The translations under genes and the position numbers were made by a program. This document shows positions 42,620 to 53,087 of a stretch of 64,000 nt of DNA, in pieces. The notes beneath the pieces were generated by a model. That model was not told the DNA's origin and ran no database searches. It worked only from the letters and a program-made list of their open reading frames with translations. Source of the DNA: Pseudomonadota bacterium (GTDB lineage Bacteria; Pseudomonadota; Alphaproteobacteria; Rhizobiales; MH13). Where the stretch lies: contig JBCCPK010000004.1 of assembly GCA_039024915.1 (NCBI GenBank), forward strand, positions 62,001-126,000, in the 5' to 3' direction. The number at the start of each line of letters is the position of its first letter. Position 1 is the first letter of the stretch.

Positions 42620-44455
42620 ATGAGCGATATCTCGGCTGGCCTGCCAACTGCGGGCGCTAACAACCCTGACCAACGCCACGCCAAGCGGACATCGGCAGCG
42701 CTGTTTGCGCTTGTCGCCACTGCGATCGCGGTGATTGTCCAGTTTGCCGGCGGCGTCGCGCAGGTCCAATGGCTGGCAGACGATGGCATGCGTCTTGTCC
42801 AGGTGCGGGACTTGATCGCTGGCCAAAGCTGGTTCGACACCATGCAGTACCGCTTGGGGCCAGACGGCGGAACGCTGATGCACTGGTCGCGCCTGATCGA
42901 TGCTCCGATTGCTCTGCTTGTGATCGGTATCAACGCATTGACGGGCGACCTTGCTCTCGCCGAGCGGGTCGCGGCTTACATTTGGCCCGCCAGCCTGATG
43001 TTCTTGGGCCTCTGGGCGATCGCAAGGGCTGCGCATGTAGCAGGATCGGATGCTGCGACCGGCACGGCTGTTGCAATTGGTGCGCTGACCTTTGTCTTAC
43101 TGCCCGAGTTTCAGCCCGGAGGCTTTGACCATCATGGGGCGCAAATCGTCTTGGGGCTTTGGACGGTTGCGTGCCTGTTGGATCGCGAGGATCTGTACCA
43201 AACATACGCGTTAGCCGGTGTTCTCACGGTCTTAATGCTCGCGATTGGTATGGAAACGCTGCCCTATGTCGCCGCAATTGGCGTTTGGGTTGCGGTTGCA
43301 TTTTGGTTGGGTTTCATCAAGCCGAAGCCGGCGCGCGCCTTTGGTCTGGCATTGCCGGTTGCTGGCCTGCTGATCTTCGTTTTGACCGTTTCACCGGATC
43401 GCTATGCGGCAGGAAGCTGCGACGCTTACTCACTGTTCCATCTAACCATGGCGAGCGTTGGTGGGGTCGGCTTGGCAGTCGCAACACTCATCGGTGCAGC
43501 CTCGATAAACCGGTTAGTGGCGCTAGGCTCAACCGCGGCGGTTCTGCTCGCCCTTGCGTTCACAGTCTTTCAACCTTGCATTGCCACCCCGCTTGCCAGT
43601 CTTCATCCGATGATGGAGCGCTACTGGCTCGATACAATCATCGAAGCGCAATCCATCGTTGAGGTTTGGAAACAGCAAGCGGCGCTTGTCTTGGGCTATC
43701 TTGGCCTGCCGGTTTTCGCTTTGCTTGTCGCAGTTCCAGCGTGGTTGCTGCGCGAGCCCTCAGATGATGCGCGCGTGGCCGCAAGCCTTTACGCACTCCT
43801 CCTGATCACGACTGTGGCTGTTTCCCTCTGGCAGGTCCGCGCGTCCGTCTTCGCGCTCGCGTTTGCCTTGGTGCCAATGGCGTTGCTGGTAGTCGGTGCC
43901 CGCAAACGTTATGAGCGATCGCGCTCCTTTGGCGCCTTGGGTGGTCTAGTTGCGGCTTGGATGGTCTCGTTTTCTGCGCTTTGGTGGGTACCAAGCGCTG
44001 CAACACAATCGACCGCAGGCAGCGACTTGGCAGGTGATATCGGCTTGTCGCAATGTTTCCAGGCAGACGATATAGCGTATCTCGCCACGATACCGTCGTT
44101 TTCCGGAACCCCCGTCATGCTGGCCGCGCGCTTCGATGCAGCGGTGCCGCTTTTGCTCGGCACTGGCCATCGTGTGTTGACCGGCAACTACCATCGCAAC
44201 GCGCCGGGCAATTTGGCATGGATATCCATGATGATGGCTGCTCCCGAGGAGGCTGCGGTCATAGCGCGCCGAAACGAGGTCACCCACATCGTCGATTGCG
44301 CAGGCGCATGGGAAGGCGATGTGTTTGCCGCCGATGCACCAAATGGGCTGCAGGCATCACTTAACGCGGGCAACGTGCCTGACTGGCTCATGCCGCTTCC
44401 AAGTGATCATGAGAGCCAGTTGAAAGTCTACGAAGTGAAGACGGAGGCTCCGTAA
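42620..44455 (+). CDS. GT-C-like multi-pass membrane protein
   Basis: This 611-residue protein has about eleven to twelve hydrophobic segments and a C-terminal soluble part of about 140 residues. The N-terminal loop after the first helix carries DDGMRLVQVRDLIAGQSWFD and, later, DGGTLMHWSRLIDAP. The acidic pair (DD) before the second helix is typical of GT-C enzymes that use lipid-linked sugars. GFDHHGAQIVLGLWTVA is another conserved-looking stretch. It is divergent from the GT2/GtrA operon and probably uses the lipid-linked sugar made there to modify a glycan or protein. The exact reaction is unknown. Confidence 0.7.
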   Translation: MSDISAGLPTAGANNPDQRHAKRTSAALFALVATAIAVIVQFAGGVAQVQWLADDGMRLVQVRDLIAGQSWFDTMQYRLGPDGGTLMHWSRLIDAPIALLVIGINALTGDLALAERVAAYIWPASLMFLGLWAIARAAHVAGSDAATGTAVAIGALTFVLLPEFQPGGFDHHGAQIVLGLWTVACLLDREDLYQTYALAGVLTVLMLAIGMETLPYVAAIGVWVAVAFWLGFIKPKPARAFGLALPVAGLLIFVLTVSPDRYAAGSCDAYSLFHLTMASVGGVGLAVATLIGAASINRLVALGSTAAVLLALAFTVFQPCIATPLASLHPMMERYWLDTIIEAQSIVEVWKQQAALVLGYLGLPVFALLVAVPAWLLREPSDDARVAASLYALLLITTVAVSLWQVRASVFALAFALVPMALLVVGARKRYERSRSFGALGGLVAAWMVSFSALWWVPSAATQSTAGSDLAGDIGLSQCFQADDIAYLATIPSFSGTPVMLAARFDAAVPLLLGTGHRVLTGNYHRNAPGNLAWISMMMAAPEEAAVIARRNEVTHIVDCAGAWEGDVFAADAPNGLQASLNAGNVPDWLMPLPSDHESQLKVYEVKTEAP

Positions 44456-44536
44456 CTGCGAGGGCTTACGTGTAGCTTAGGTTGTCCGCAGGCCGAGAAC
44501 CTTGACCACCCACGTCATGCGATCGTGTGTGGATTG

Positions 44537-46900
44537 CTAAGCTGTTCCAACCAGCAGTCGTTCTATGTTGTCGATGGGTTCAACGAACTCCACCGCAAGG
44601 CCGTCGTCAGTGTGACGTACAACGTGAGCGTCCACCTTCCTATGATCTGAGAGTTCAAGCTTGAGGTGATGGCCGATCGGCAGAGTGGCTATGTCTGTGA
44701 GCCGTGCACCGGTTGCGCTTATGTCGACGAAGCGAACATGGTCACGCCGGCCGCCATCATCGATGGCAACCACCTCGCTCAATGCCATACGGAGCGCTTT
44801 GCGGCGAGATTGTACGTCGGCAGCGACCCGCTCGATGAAGTGTTCGACTTCCTTCGACATGCGCGACGTCGCCGAAGACAAGACGTCAGCCGCCGTGCGT
44901 ACAGAGTTTGCTTCAGTGCTGGTGGCGTCGATAGACCCTGAGACAGCCTGAACACTGCTGAGGACGGTAGCCGTTCCCCCAGAGGCGGCTGCGACCGACT
45001 GGGCAATTTCATGCGTCGCGGCCTGCTGCTGTTCAACCGAGCGTGCAATCGCTGTGGTAAGCTCCTGAATGTCGGCGACCGCTGCGGTTACTTCGCTGAT
45101 TGAAGCGACAGTTTGCTGCGTTGATCCCTGAATATCGGAGATGTGGGTGCCAATTTCCTGGGTTGCCTTGGCGGTCTGGTTGGCAAGCGCCTTTACTTCG
45201 CTCGCCACGACTGCGAAGCCCTTTCCGGCTTCTCCTGCCCGAGCCGCTTCTATGGTCGCGTTAAGCGCAAGCAGGTTGGTCTGCTCGGCGATGTCGCTGA
45301 TTAAACTGACGACTGCGCCAATCCGGTCGGCTGCGGTGTTAAGTTCGTTTACTTGCTGGTTCGACGTCTCCGACCGTTTCGACGCGTCGATCATGCGGCT
45401 TTGCGCTTGGTCCGTTTGGCGGGCGATTTCGGAGATTGACGCTGACAGCTCTTCTGCCGCCGCGGCCACCGTCTGAACATTGCCGTTCGCATCGCCTGTG
45501 GCTGTATTGGCCACAACGGAGTTTTGAGCAGCCTCATCTGCGAGGCTGTTGAGCTTTTCGGCTGTGCTCAGCAAGCACCCGGCTTGCGCACTGACTTCCT
45601 GGGTAGAACCGTCCAACGCAACGGAAAACTCTTTGATCAGCTGCTCCATATAGGCTTGGCGATGCTTTTCACGGTCGCGTTCTTCCAGCGAATTAACTTC
45701 CAGTTCAGCCCGCTCAAGGGCGTTCGACTTGAAGACCTGAACCGCGCGCGCCATGTCGCCGATCTCGTCGCGACGCTGTTGACCAGCGATCGTCAAATGC
45801 GTGTTACCGGAAGCCAGTTGGCGCATCTGCCCAGCGAGAGATGATAGTCGTCCGGATACTTGAACTTGGCTGTAGTAGAGCTGCCCACCACAAATCAGAA
45901 TCACGAGCGCCAGAATGGCAGCAAATGCCAAGAACCGGTCCCATACGGACGCACCATATTGGTCGAGGAAAGCCGTTGTCTGTTCTCCGGCCAAAATGGA
46001 CAGGTTGACGGCCACATCCAGAGCCGCGGTCGATTCCCCAAAGAATTCCTCGAATGTGATGGGATAGGGGCCAGAACTTACATCGTGCGCAAGCAAGCGC
46101 TCGCGGGTTGCGCGGTAAGTTTCGAAGTAGGCTGTGTCCAACTGCTGGATCTGTTGGACCATGGAAGACCCAAGTCCCTCGAACGCGCCAAGTGCACTGA
46201 GGCGCTCCATTGCGGTTTGTGCCCGGTTATGCAGCTGCGCCATTTCCGCTCGGCGTGGCGGCGATATTGGTTCGCCGGTGGCGGTTGCAATGGCCAGATA
46301 GGTCCGCTCCTGTCCCCCATATTCGCGAACTGCCCAAGCCTGCCCCTGTATCTCAAGCAAGGTTTGCAGTCGGCTGGAAACGCGCATTCCGTCACTTCGG
46401 AGGTAGGACGGGACCGTTGTGAAACGGATGATTGCCGCTTTCAATTCCGACGGTAGGGCGTCGACAACGGCAGGGTCGCGTTGGTCTCGAGGTAGCGCCA
46501 GCAACGCATCGGCACGCTGCCGAATTTCCGAAATCGCTTGTTCGGCTGCATCCAACTCGTCGAAGACACGCTGAGCAACAGCCGGGTCGATATCGATCAG
46601 CGATAGTTTGGCCCGTGTGTCTTCAAGGCTTTCGGCAAAGGTGGCGCGCTGCTGGTCGATCAATTCCCGAAAGGGAGCTGCAATCGCTGTCGGCAGGTTC
46701 AATGTGACCTGCATCACCGAGCGTTCAAGCGAAAGCTCGATGGTTCCTCGGTTCAGGACGCTTCCGGTTTCAATGATCTTGCCTGTGTTGAGCTGCTGAA
46801 GCTTTTCTGAGCGCAAAATCATCAGCTCATACGCGACGACCCCAATGAACATCAAAGCGAGGGTGAGGGAGGTCGCAAGGCTGGTCTGGCGAATGTTCAT
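44537..46900 (-). CDS. Methyl-accepting chemotaxis protein with C-terminal PilZ domain
   Basis: This 787-residue receptor has TM1 (about 8-25), a long helical periplasmic domain of about 300 residues, TM2 ([19 protein letters not shown]), HAMP ([18 protein letters not shown]), and the MCP signalling domain. Its hairpin is [20 protein letters not shown]. After the coiled coil a PilZ-like domain (about residues 700-785) has [12 protein letters not shown] and the DxSxxG motif in [13 protein letters not shown], which bind c-di-GMP in active PilZ domains. The combination suggests that the receptor's output or adaptation responds to c-di-GMP. ATG 46900 is the start; a TTG lies 3 codons upstream. 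Confidence 0.88.
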   Translation of the reverse strand: MNIRQTSLATSLTLALMFIGVVAYELMILRSEKLQQLNTGKIIETGSVLNRGTIELSLERSVMQVTLNLPTAIAAPFRELIDQQRATFAESLEDTRAKLSLIDIDPAVAQRVFDELDAAEQAISEIRQRADALLALPRDQRDPAVVDALPSELKAAIIRFTTVPSYLRSDGMRVSSRLQTLLEIQGQAWAVREYGGQERTYLAIATATGEPISPPRRAEMAQLHNRAQTAMERLSALGAFEGLGSSMVQQIQQLDTAYFETYRATRERLLAHDVSSGPYPITFEEFFGESTAALDVAVNLSILAGEQTTAFLDQYGASVWDRFLAFAAILALVILICGGQLYYSQVQVSGRLSSLAGQMRQLASGNTHLTIAGQQRRDEIGDMARAVQVFKSNALERAELEVNSLEERDREKHRQAYMEQLIKEFSVALDGSTQEVSAQAGCLLSTAEKLNSLADEAAQNSVVANTATGDANGNVQTVAAAAEELSASISEIARQTDQAQSRMIDASKRSETSNQQVNELNTAADRIGAVVSLISDIAEQTNLLALNATIEAARAGEAGKGFAVVASEVKALANQTAKATQEIGTHISDIQGSTQQTVASISEVTAAVADIQELTTAIARSVEQQQAATHEIAQSVAAASGGTATVLSSVQAVSGSIDATSTEANSVRTAADVLSSATSRMSKEVEHFIERVAADVQSRRKALRMALSEVVAIDDGGRRDHVRFVDISATGARLTDIATLPIGHHLKLELSDHRKVDAHVVRHTDDGLAVEFVEPIDNIERLLVGTA

Positions 46901-47160
46901 TGAAAGCAACCTGATCGTCGATTTTAGGGGTTATTACGTAAGCGGCATGGACTTACGATCGATCAGTTTTGGCTAATTTTATGTAAACTACCGAAGCAAA
47001 CCTCTTTGAAACTGGGCAGTCTCGTTCTGTGTTTTGCTTGCCTACACGCGACCAAAAGGTGTCGTCGTCAGCAGGGGCCTGGTTCCCAAGAATCCTCAAA
47101 CTCGGCCTTCCCGGTGTCGCCCAAGCCGAAGCACCCCAAGTCGGGACGTTCGCGAAGCCG

Positions 47161-48471
47161 CTATGCCCGCCTCAGTCTCAGTCCGCGCGGGTCGCGGGCC
47201 TGTAACCACCGAAGGAACGCATCGGGATCCAAGGGCTTTGCGATATGATGCCCTTGAGCGTATTTCACACCCGCCTCACTGACCAGCATCATGTCATGCT
47301 CAGTCTCAATACCCTCTGCAACGGTCTGCAGGTTGAGTGAGCGTGCCAGAGAAACGATGGCATTGAGGCAGACGGCCTTGGCCCGGTCGGTTGCAACACC
47401 GTCGAGGAAGGCCTTGTCGATCTTCAGTTCGGTCAGCGGGAAGGTGCACAACTGCTGAAGGTTCGAGTTCCCCGTGCCGAAGTCATCGATTGAGATGGCG
47501 AAGCGACGTAGCCGCAGTCTGGTCAAGACCTCCATGGAGCCTGGGCCGTCATCGATGAGGTTGCGCTCCGTCAGTTCGAGCTTGATATCGCTGTTGCGAA
47601 CCCCGGCGCTGGCGGCGATTGCCGATATCCTGTCGGGGAAGTCCAGCTGACTGATTGTGTATGCGTCGGTATTGACTGCGATCTGGAGATCGTAGCCCGC
47701 GGACTTGCAGGCCACTTTTGTTGCAAGAGCATCGGTGAGGATATGCTCCGTCAGCTCTGGAATCAGTCCGGCCTGTTCCAACGGCGGTACAAATGCGTCA
47801 GGCAGTATCGGACCATGAACCGGATGGTTCCAACGCGCCAAGGCTTCCGCTGACACGACCTGCCCGCTCTCACATTCAACGACCGGCTGGAGGTGCGCGC
47901 GGATCTCACCTTTTGTGAGCGCTTCCCGAAACTCCTGCTCGGTTATGGGGGTCTGCCGGCTTGGCTGTTGGCCGATAGTGGGCTCCGCCGACTGTTCGAG
48001 CACGTCTTCAAGTTCGGAATGATTGATAGGCTTGGCAATTTTGCCCAGCATCGCCAAACCCTGCGCCTTGGCCAAAGCGTGTGCAGAGCGAAGGATGGTC
48101 CCGTCTTCGCCACTGATGATGATGATAGGCGTGCTGAAGGCCTGTTCTGCGAGTATGCGCAGGAATTGAAGTCCATCGACATCTGGCATGTTAAGATCGC
48201 ACAGGACAAGGTCGATCTCAGGGTGGTCCTGGATCAGCCCCAGCGCTTCAAGAGCACTCGTCGCCGTCAGGACGTTTTCAGCTTGCCTGCGTTTAAAGAA
48301 GGCCTTGCACACCGCCAACAGTAACGGGTCGTCGTCAACGACCAGGACGGTCTTGTAGCATTGTGCACCAGCCTCTGCGCGTACCGGCCTTGCTTGGGGA
48401 TGCAGCGGGGCTTCGGTCGTCGCAGCTTTCAGGTTGGGCCCGAGGCAAGTGTGGTCAACAGTGTTCAACAT
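47161..48471 (-). CDS. REC-EAL c-di-GMP phosphodiesterase
   Basis: This 436-residue protein starts with about 40 unstructured residues. A receiver domain follows (VLVVDDDPLLLAVC; phospho-Asp in LVLCDLNMPDVDGLQFL; KPI Lys in GKIAKPINHSE), then a short linker and an EAL domain. EAL active-site groups are SAEALARWNHP, LQIAVNTDA, LELTERNL, ISIDDFGTGNSN, LKIDKAFLDG and VAEGIETEH; all metal ligands appear present. It should hydrolyse c-di-GMP to pGpG in response to a histidine kinase; the hybrid kinase at 50203 or another could be the partner. Confidence 0.88.
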   Translation of the reverse strand: MLNTVDHTCLGPNLKAATTEAPLHPQARPVRAEAGAQCYKTVLVVDDDPLLLAVCKAFFKRRQAENVLTATSALEALGLIQDHPEIDLVLCDLNMPDVDGLQFLRILAEQAFSTPIIIISGEDGTILRSAHALAKAQGLAMLGKIAKPINHSELEDVLEQSAEPTIGQQPSRQTPITEQEFREALTKGEIRAHLQPVVECESGQVVSAEALARWNHPVHGPILPDAFVPPLEQAGLIPELTEHILTDALATKVACKSAGYDLQIAVNTDAYTISQLDFPDRISAIAASAGVRNSDIKLELTERNLIDDGPGSMEVLTRLRLRRFAISIDDFGTGNSNLQQLCTFPLTELKIDKAFLDGVATDRAKAVCLNAIVSLARSLNLQTVAEGIETEHDMMLVSEAGVKYAQGHHIAKPLDPDAFLRWLQARDPRGLRLRRA

Positions 48472-48695
48472 TATTCCGCCAGCCTTATTGGTGAGCCGGC
48501 ACGTCGGGTGCCGTCGGGAAGAGGGCGCAGCCGACCTTGGTCGTCAGTTTGAGACATGCATCGCAAGCGGCGCACAAGGCCCGCGAGCCGATCCTCAACA
48601 TCGGGCGGTCGCCGAAGGTTGCACTGGTGGATGCAGGCCCGGCGGTCGTCGCCCAGTAGGTCGCTATTTGTACCATCATCGTCCCAACCAATTGC

Positions 48696-49958
48696 TCACT
48701 CGACGAGACGAGCGGGTTGCCCGGCACCACGGATACCCTCAGGCACTGGCACATCGGTTTCATCGTAGTTGGTGTTCAAAACCAAGTGCGCGCGGCCTGT
48801 AAGCTCCAAGCGATTGGTCACGATTGCCGTGTAGGCGGATCGGTCGCCAACGGTAATATACGATCTCACATGGAGCTCCGCCTTAGGCAGGTAGATTGTG
48901 CCCACCATCTTGTGAACGACGTTACTGGTGATCTCATTTCGCACGGTGCCTGACTGATTGCGGTCGGAAAAGAAAAGAAGGCCGGCCATGTCGCCGTCGA
49001 GCGGAGCTTCAAAAGAAACCCACGCAGCCGCGCCTATAAAGAACCGTGTTTCCGGACCGGCCAAATAGAACCCGGCATGATCGCCGATAACCGATGTCAG
49101 CGAATCAATGCGGAACTCGCCATCCTTGATCACATAGACCCCGGGCGAGAACCGTACCTGAGCAAAATCTGTGATCCGCAGTCCGCCACAGTAAACGCCA
49201 GGGCTGAGGGTGTGCCGCCCGCGGCGTACGACACGATCGGTGTAGTCGCATCCCGAGAAGGTGGGTGCAGCTCGGTGTAACAGGGGATCATCAAAGGTCG
49301 GACAATCGACATAAGGCACTGGGCTGAAGTTCGAATGACCGCCTTGAAATCCGCCTGCTGAACAGGTTGTCGACGCCGCCAAGAGGGCTCTACCTGAGCT
49401 TTCAATGCCCGCTGAACTCGTTGAGTTTGAGAAGACGGCGCAGTTGTTTCCGGTCACCCTTGATCGTGAGTCGAGGTAGATCGTCTCGGCTGAGCTGGGA
49501 TGCAGACCAAGAATACAAAGATTGGGTTGCCCGATCGCCTGAGCTGCCCCCGATGCTCCAATTTCGACGCTTTGCATGCCAAGGATCTGACCGAAGGCGA
49601 GATCAACCTCCTTCGTGGCATCGAGGGAAACACGCATGCCATCCCGGTCAATCGAGGGCGCAAGCGATGGAGAGTTACCGTCATCTCCGAGATGAGCCTG
49701 GACAACCGAGCGCAGTACCGCCTCAACTGCACGGTCATCGGCGTTGGATAGGCTCATTTCGCGTGTTGCTGCCAGAACGGCCGCATCGACTGCGCCTTGC
49801 AGGCGCGATTTCTCTGCGGACAGGGACGAGTATTCGACGGCCGTTGCACCGAGCGCGACAGCCAAAGGCATCGCAACCGCTGCAACCACAACGACAGCGC
49901 CGCTTGACGCATGGCGAAAACGCTCTGCGATCTCCAAGAACGATGCAACCAAACGCAT
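48696..49958 (-). CDS. TadG-like (Flp pilus-assembly) secreted/anchored protein
   Basis: This 420-residue protein has the TadE/G-like N-terminus: 17 cytoplasmic residues, a membrane segment (SSGAVVVVAAVAMPLAVALGATAVEYSSL) and EKSRLQGAVDAAVLAATREM. That is the typical Tad domain (DUF/pPilus start), with Glu after the helix. The remainder, about 300 residues, is beta-rich and cysteine-containing (LCILGLHPSSAETIYLDS, NCAVFSNSTSS, VDCPTF, GVYCGGLRI). It is probably periplasmic or surface-exposed. No other tad genes are near, so it is an orphan TadG-like protein. The ATG at 49958 is chosen from several in-frame ATGs (50039 and 50060 are alternatives). Confidence 0.7.
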   Translation of the reverse strand: MRLVASFLEIAERFRHASSGAVVVVAAVAMPLAVALGATAVEYSSLSAEKSRLQGAVDAAVLAATREMSLSNADDRAVEAVLRSVVQAHLGDDGNSPSLAPSIDRDGMRVSLDATKEVDLAFGQILGMQSVEIGASGAAQAIGQPNLCILGLHPSSAETIYLDSRSRVTGNNCAVFSNSTSSAGIESSGRALLAASTTCSAGGFQGGHSNFSPVPYVDCPTFDDPLLHRAAPTFSGCDYTDRVVRRGRHTLSPGVYCGGLRITDFAQVRFSPGVYVIKDGEFRIDSLTSVIGDHAGFYLAGPETRFFIGAAAWVSFEAPLDGDMAGLLFFSDRNQSGTVRNEITSNVVHKMVGTIYLPKAELHVRSYITVGDRSAYTAIVTNRLELTGRAHLVLNTNYDETDVPVPEGIRGAGQPARLVE

Positions 49959-50202
49959 CGGTGAATGACGCTTCAGTTGATCACAGGAAACCCGCCGTGT
50001 CCGCGCACCGCGATCCTTCGTACCCATCTCGCTGCCCATTGCCCCACTAAGCCTTTCCATCCAACAGGCAGCGTTAGCAGGGCGAAATGATCGAACTGTA
50101 AAACGAGGCCCATCCGAGCAATCCATTTTGGGAGCGGCGTTAACCGCAGGTTGAAGGGATCGATCTACTTTTCGAAGTCCCGTTCGTAGCTCTGGCAGGA
50201 CC

Positions 50203-52956
50203 ATGGTTCGCATCCGAACAATCTGGACGAGGCTTGTCCTTGTTGTGTCCGTCACGATGCTCACCTCGGTTGTGATCGTCGCGGGTTTTTCGGTCGTGCG
50301 AGAGGCAGCGCGGTTCGCTCAAGCCCAGACCGACTATACGATCTCGGTGGCACGGGTCCTGGCCTCCACAACCTCAGAGGCGACGTCCCGCTTAGATGAA
50401 CGGGCAGCTTTCCAAGCTCTTCGTGCCATAGCTGCATTTGACGATATCACCTTTGCCAGGGTTCAGCACCGCGATGGTGCGACGATCGCGCAGACAGGTA
50501 CGGGTATTGTTCTCGCCTCGGACATCGAGGCATCCAATGAAAGGGACGCGTTGTTGGTGCTTGCGGGTCGGCCGATTGTCGTTAGCGTTCCGGTCCGCCA
50601 CGCAGGTGAGACCGTTGGCGCCCTGACGGTGGTGTCACAGACCGACGCACTTTGGTCGCGCATCACTGAGTTCCTTGTCGATCTTGCAATGGCCAGTGCG
50701 TTGGCTGCCATACTCGGGATCGCTGCTGCAAGCACCATGACCCGCCGTGTGACCGCGCCGATCAACGCGTTAAGTGCAACGATGGCGCACGTTCGGCGTG
50801 AAAAAGACTTCTCAGCGCGGATCGAGAGGCAAAGTGACGATGAGACTGGCGAACTGACTGACGCGTTTAACGCGATGCTTGCCGACATCAGAGATCGTGA
50901 CGAGCGGTTGCGCCGGCATCGGGATACCCTTGAGACTGAGGTGCAAGAACGAACCGTTGAACTGCGGCAGGCTAAAGAGGAAGCGGAACACGCCAACGCC
51001 GCCAAGTCGGACTTTCTCGCCACAATGAGCCACGAGATCAGGACACCTATGAACGGCATGCTTGTGATGGCGGAACTGCTTGCCAAGGCGGAGTTGCCTG
51101 CCAAACTCAGCCGCTATGCCGATGTCATCAACAAGTCAGGTCAGGGGCTGCTGACGATCATAAACGACATTTTGGATTTCTCGAAGATCGAAGCGGGTCA
51201 AATGTCCCTTGAAGAGGGTCATTGGGAGCCTCGCGATCTGACGGTCGATGTCCTTGATGTTTTCTACGATCGTGCGCGGTCAAAAGGCATCGATTTGGTT
51301 GCTCATGTCGACCATGCAGTGCCGCAATCTTTGGCTGGCGATCCGACCCGTCTGCGACAGGTGCTATCGAACCTGGTCAACAATGCCATAAAATTCACCG
51401 GCGATGGCGCGGTCGAACTAGAGGTCCGGCTCTCCCCTCAAGAAACGCACCTTTGGCTGATCGTGCGCGATACCGGTATCGGCATTCCTGAGGATAAATG
51501 TGCCACCATTTTTGAAGCCTTCTTGCAGGCTGACCAATCAACCACGCGCCAGTTTGGGGGTACTGGGCTCGGGCTCGCCATCGCGAAGCGTTTGGTTGAG
51601 GCCATGGACGGCCGGATTGCCGTGCGCAGTGTGGTTGGGGAAGGCTCCGATTTCTTCGTTGAACTGCCGATCAAAAACGCTGCGCCGGCACCGCAATGGG
51701 ATTTGCTGGCCGATCTTGCGGGGACAGAAATCGTTCTTGAGCTGGGCGGCGGTGCAACGGAAGACTGCATGCGTGCCCATCTAGGGGACCTGTTGACTGC
51801 CAACGAAGATGCGCACAACCCAAACGCTCCTTCCCTTCTGATAACAACCCCCGATCGGATCGAGGTGCCGCGAGCTGTGGTGAGCGACAAGACCATCGTG
51901 CTGGCGGACGCAGGGGACGAGCAGGCGGATACGCTTATCAAACGCGGAACGTGTGATGCTTTGCTGATCGCCCCGTTTGGGCATCAGCGCCTGGCCGACA
52001 GCTTGAAGGTGGCGTTCGGATTGGCCAAGGTCGAGAGCACGACAAGCCTTCGCTCTGGGCAGACCTTGCCACAATGGAGAAATGTGCGGGTTCTGGTGGC
52101 CGACGATAGCATGGTCAATCTCGAGGTCGCGCGCGAGGCGCTGTCGCAGTTTGGCATTGACCCATATTGCGTGGCGGACGGCGCGTCCGCCCTCGCCGCA
52201 ACCGAAACCCAGCGCTATGACCTTGTGCTGATGGATTGCAGCATGCCGGTTATGGACGGTTATGAGGCGACCCGCCGCATTCGCACGGCGATCGGTGGCA
52301 ACGATCGCGAGCCGAAGCTGCCGATCATCGCGCTGACGGCGAATGCGTCGATCGCGACAGAAACCAAGTGGCAAGAAGCTGGCATGGATGGCTATCTTGC
52401 GAAGCCTTTCACCATTGCCCAGTTGCAGCAGGCTTTGCTGACGTGGCTGCCGAATTCCGCGGACCATGCAAACGATAGTTGGGAGCCGCCTGTTGACCCG
52501 AGCCCTTCGGTGACCGTTGGCGGACAAGCCGCGGAAGAGGCAGAGGGTCGCAGCGAGCTGGTTTGCGAGGAGGCGCTCCGCAGCCTTGAGGAACTGACAG
52601 GTGGGCTGACCGTTGATTTGTTTCAGCGTCTGATTGCCATTTACGAAGACAATGCGCCGGGCATCGCTCAGCGCATCGAAGAGACCGCCAGCGCACAGGA
52701 CTATCCGCAACTTGCCAACGCGGCGCACGCGCTGAAGTCGATGAGCTACAACATCGCGGCAAGGAAGCTGGCAGAAACGTGCCAGACCATTGAGATGCTC
52801 GCGAAGGATGCCGACCCTGCGGCCTTCGAGCATACGGCAAACATTGGTCGTTTGTTGTCAGAGACAGTAAGCGCGCTGCACGCACGGGCTCGCCGATGGA
52901 ATGAACCGGCTGAGGGCGAAGGCGTTATGCACGGCGGCCAGCGCGCTACCGGCTGA
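50203..52956 (+). CDS. Hybrid histidine kinase with HAMP, REC and HPt domains
   Basis: This 917-residue membrane sensor kinase has TM1 (about 8-27), a periplasmic sensor of about 120 residues, TM2 ([18 protein letters not shown]), and HAMP. A coiled coil and HisKA follow ([17 protein letters not shown], phospho-His). The HATPase has the N box (NLVNNAIKF), G1 (DTGIGIPE) and G2 ([10 protein letters not shown]). A divergent receiver-like domain without the acceptor Asp (about residues 510-610) precedes a true REC with [16 protein letters not shown]. HPt at the C-terminus has [12 protein letters not shown]. Its 5' end overlaps unconfirmed frame of the divergent tadG region. The signal is unknown. 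Confidence 0.9.
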   Translation: MVRIRTIWTRLVLVVSVTMLTSVVIVAGFSVVREAARFAQAQTDYTISVARVLASTTSEATSRLDERAAFQALRAIAAFDDITFARVQHRDGATIAQTGTGIVLASDIEASNERDALLVLAGRPIVVSVPVRHAGETVGALTVVSQTDALWSRITEFLVDLAMASALAAILGIAAASTMTRRVTAPINALSATMAHVRREKDFSARIERQSDDETGELTDAFNAMLADIRDRDERLRRHRDTLETEVQERTVELRQAKEEAEHANAAKSDFLATMSHEIRTPMNGMLVMAELLAKAELPAKLSRYADVINKSGQGLLTIINDILDFSKIEAGQMSLEEGHWEPRDLTVDVLDVFYDRARSKGIDLVAHVDHAVPQSLAGDPTRLRQVLSNLVNNAIKFTGDGAVELEVRLSPQETHLWLIVRDTGIGIPEDKCATIFEAFLQADQSTTRQFGGTGLGLAIAKRLVEAMDGRIAVRSVVGEGSDFFVELPIKNAAPAPQWDLLADLAGTEIVLELGGGATEDCMRAHLGDLLTANEDAHNPNAPSLLITTPDRIEVPRAVVSDKTIVLADAGDEQADTLIKRGTCDALLIAPFGHQRLADSLKVAFGLAKVESTTSLRSGQTLPQWRNVRVLVADDSMVNLEVAREALSQFGIDPYCVADGASALAATETQRYDLVLMDCSMPVMDGYEATRRIRTAIGGNDREPKLPIIALTANASIATETKWQEAGMDGYLAKPFTIAQLQQALLTWLPNSADHANDSWEPPVDPSPSVTVGGQAAEEAEGRSELVCEEALRSLEELTGGLTVDLFQRLIAIYEDNAPGIAQRIEETASAQDYPQLANAAHALKSMSYNIAARKLAETCQTIEMLAKDADPAAFEHTANIGRLLSETVSALHARARRWNEPAEGEGVMHGGQRATG

Positions 52957-53087
52957 TCAGCTCTTTGCCGCGTGGTGAACCGAGGTGAGATGCCATTTAC
53001 TTCAATGGTTACAACACGTAAGCCTCACGGTCGAATGCAAGCGACAGGGCCTCTGAAAGACGTGGTCCGAACGGGCAAGCTGAGGCC

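Noticed and set aside
46901-47160. Reading frames at 47006-47282 upstream of the chemoreceptor
   Set aside because: They overlap the 3' end of the REC-EAL gene and look like shadow frames; only AT-rich promoter-like sequence with a TTACGTAA palindrome near 46930 remains.
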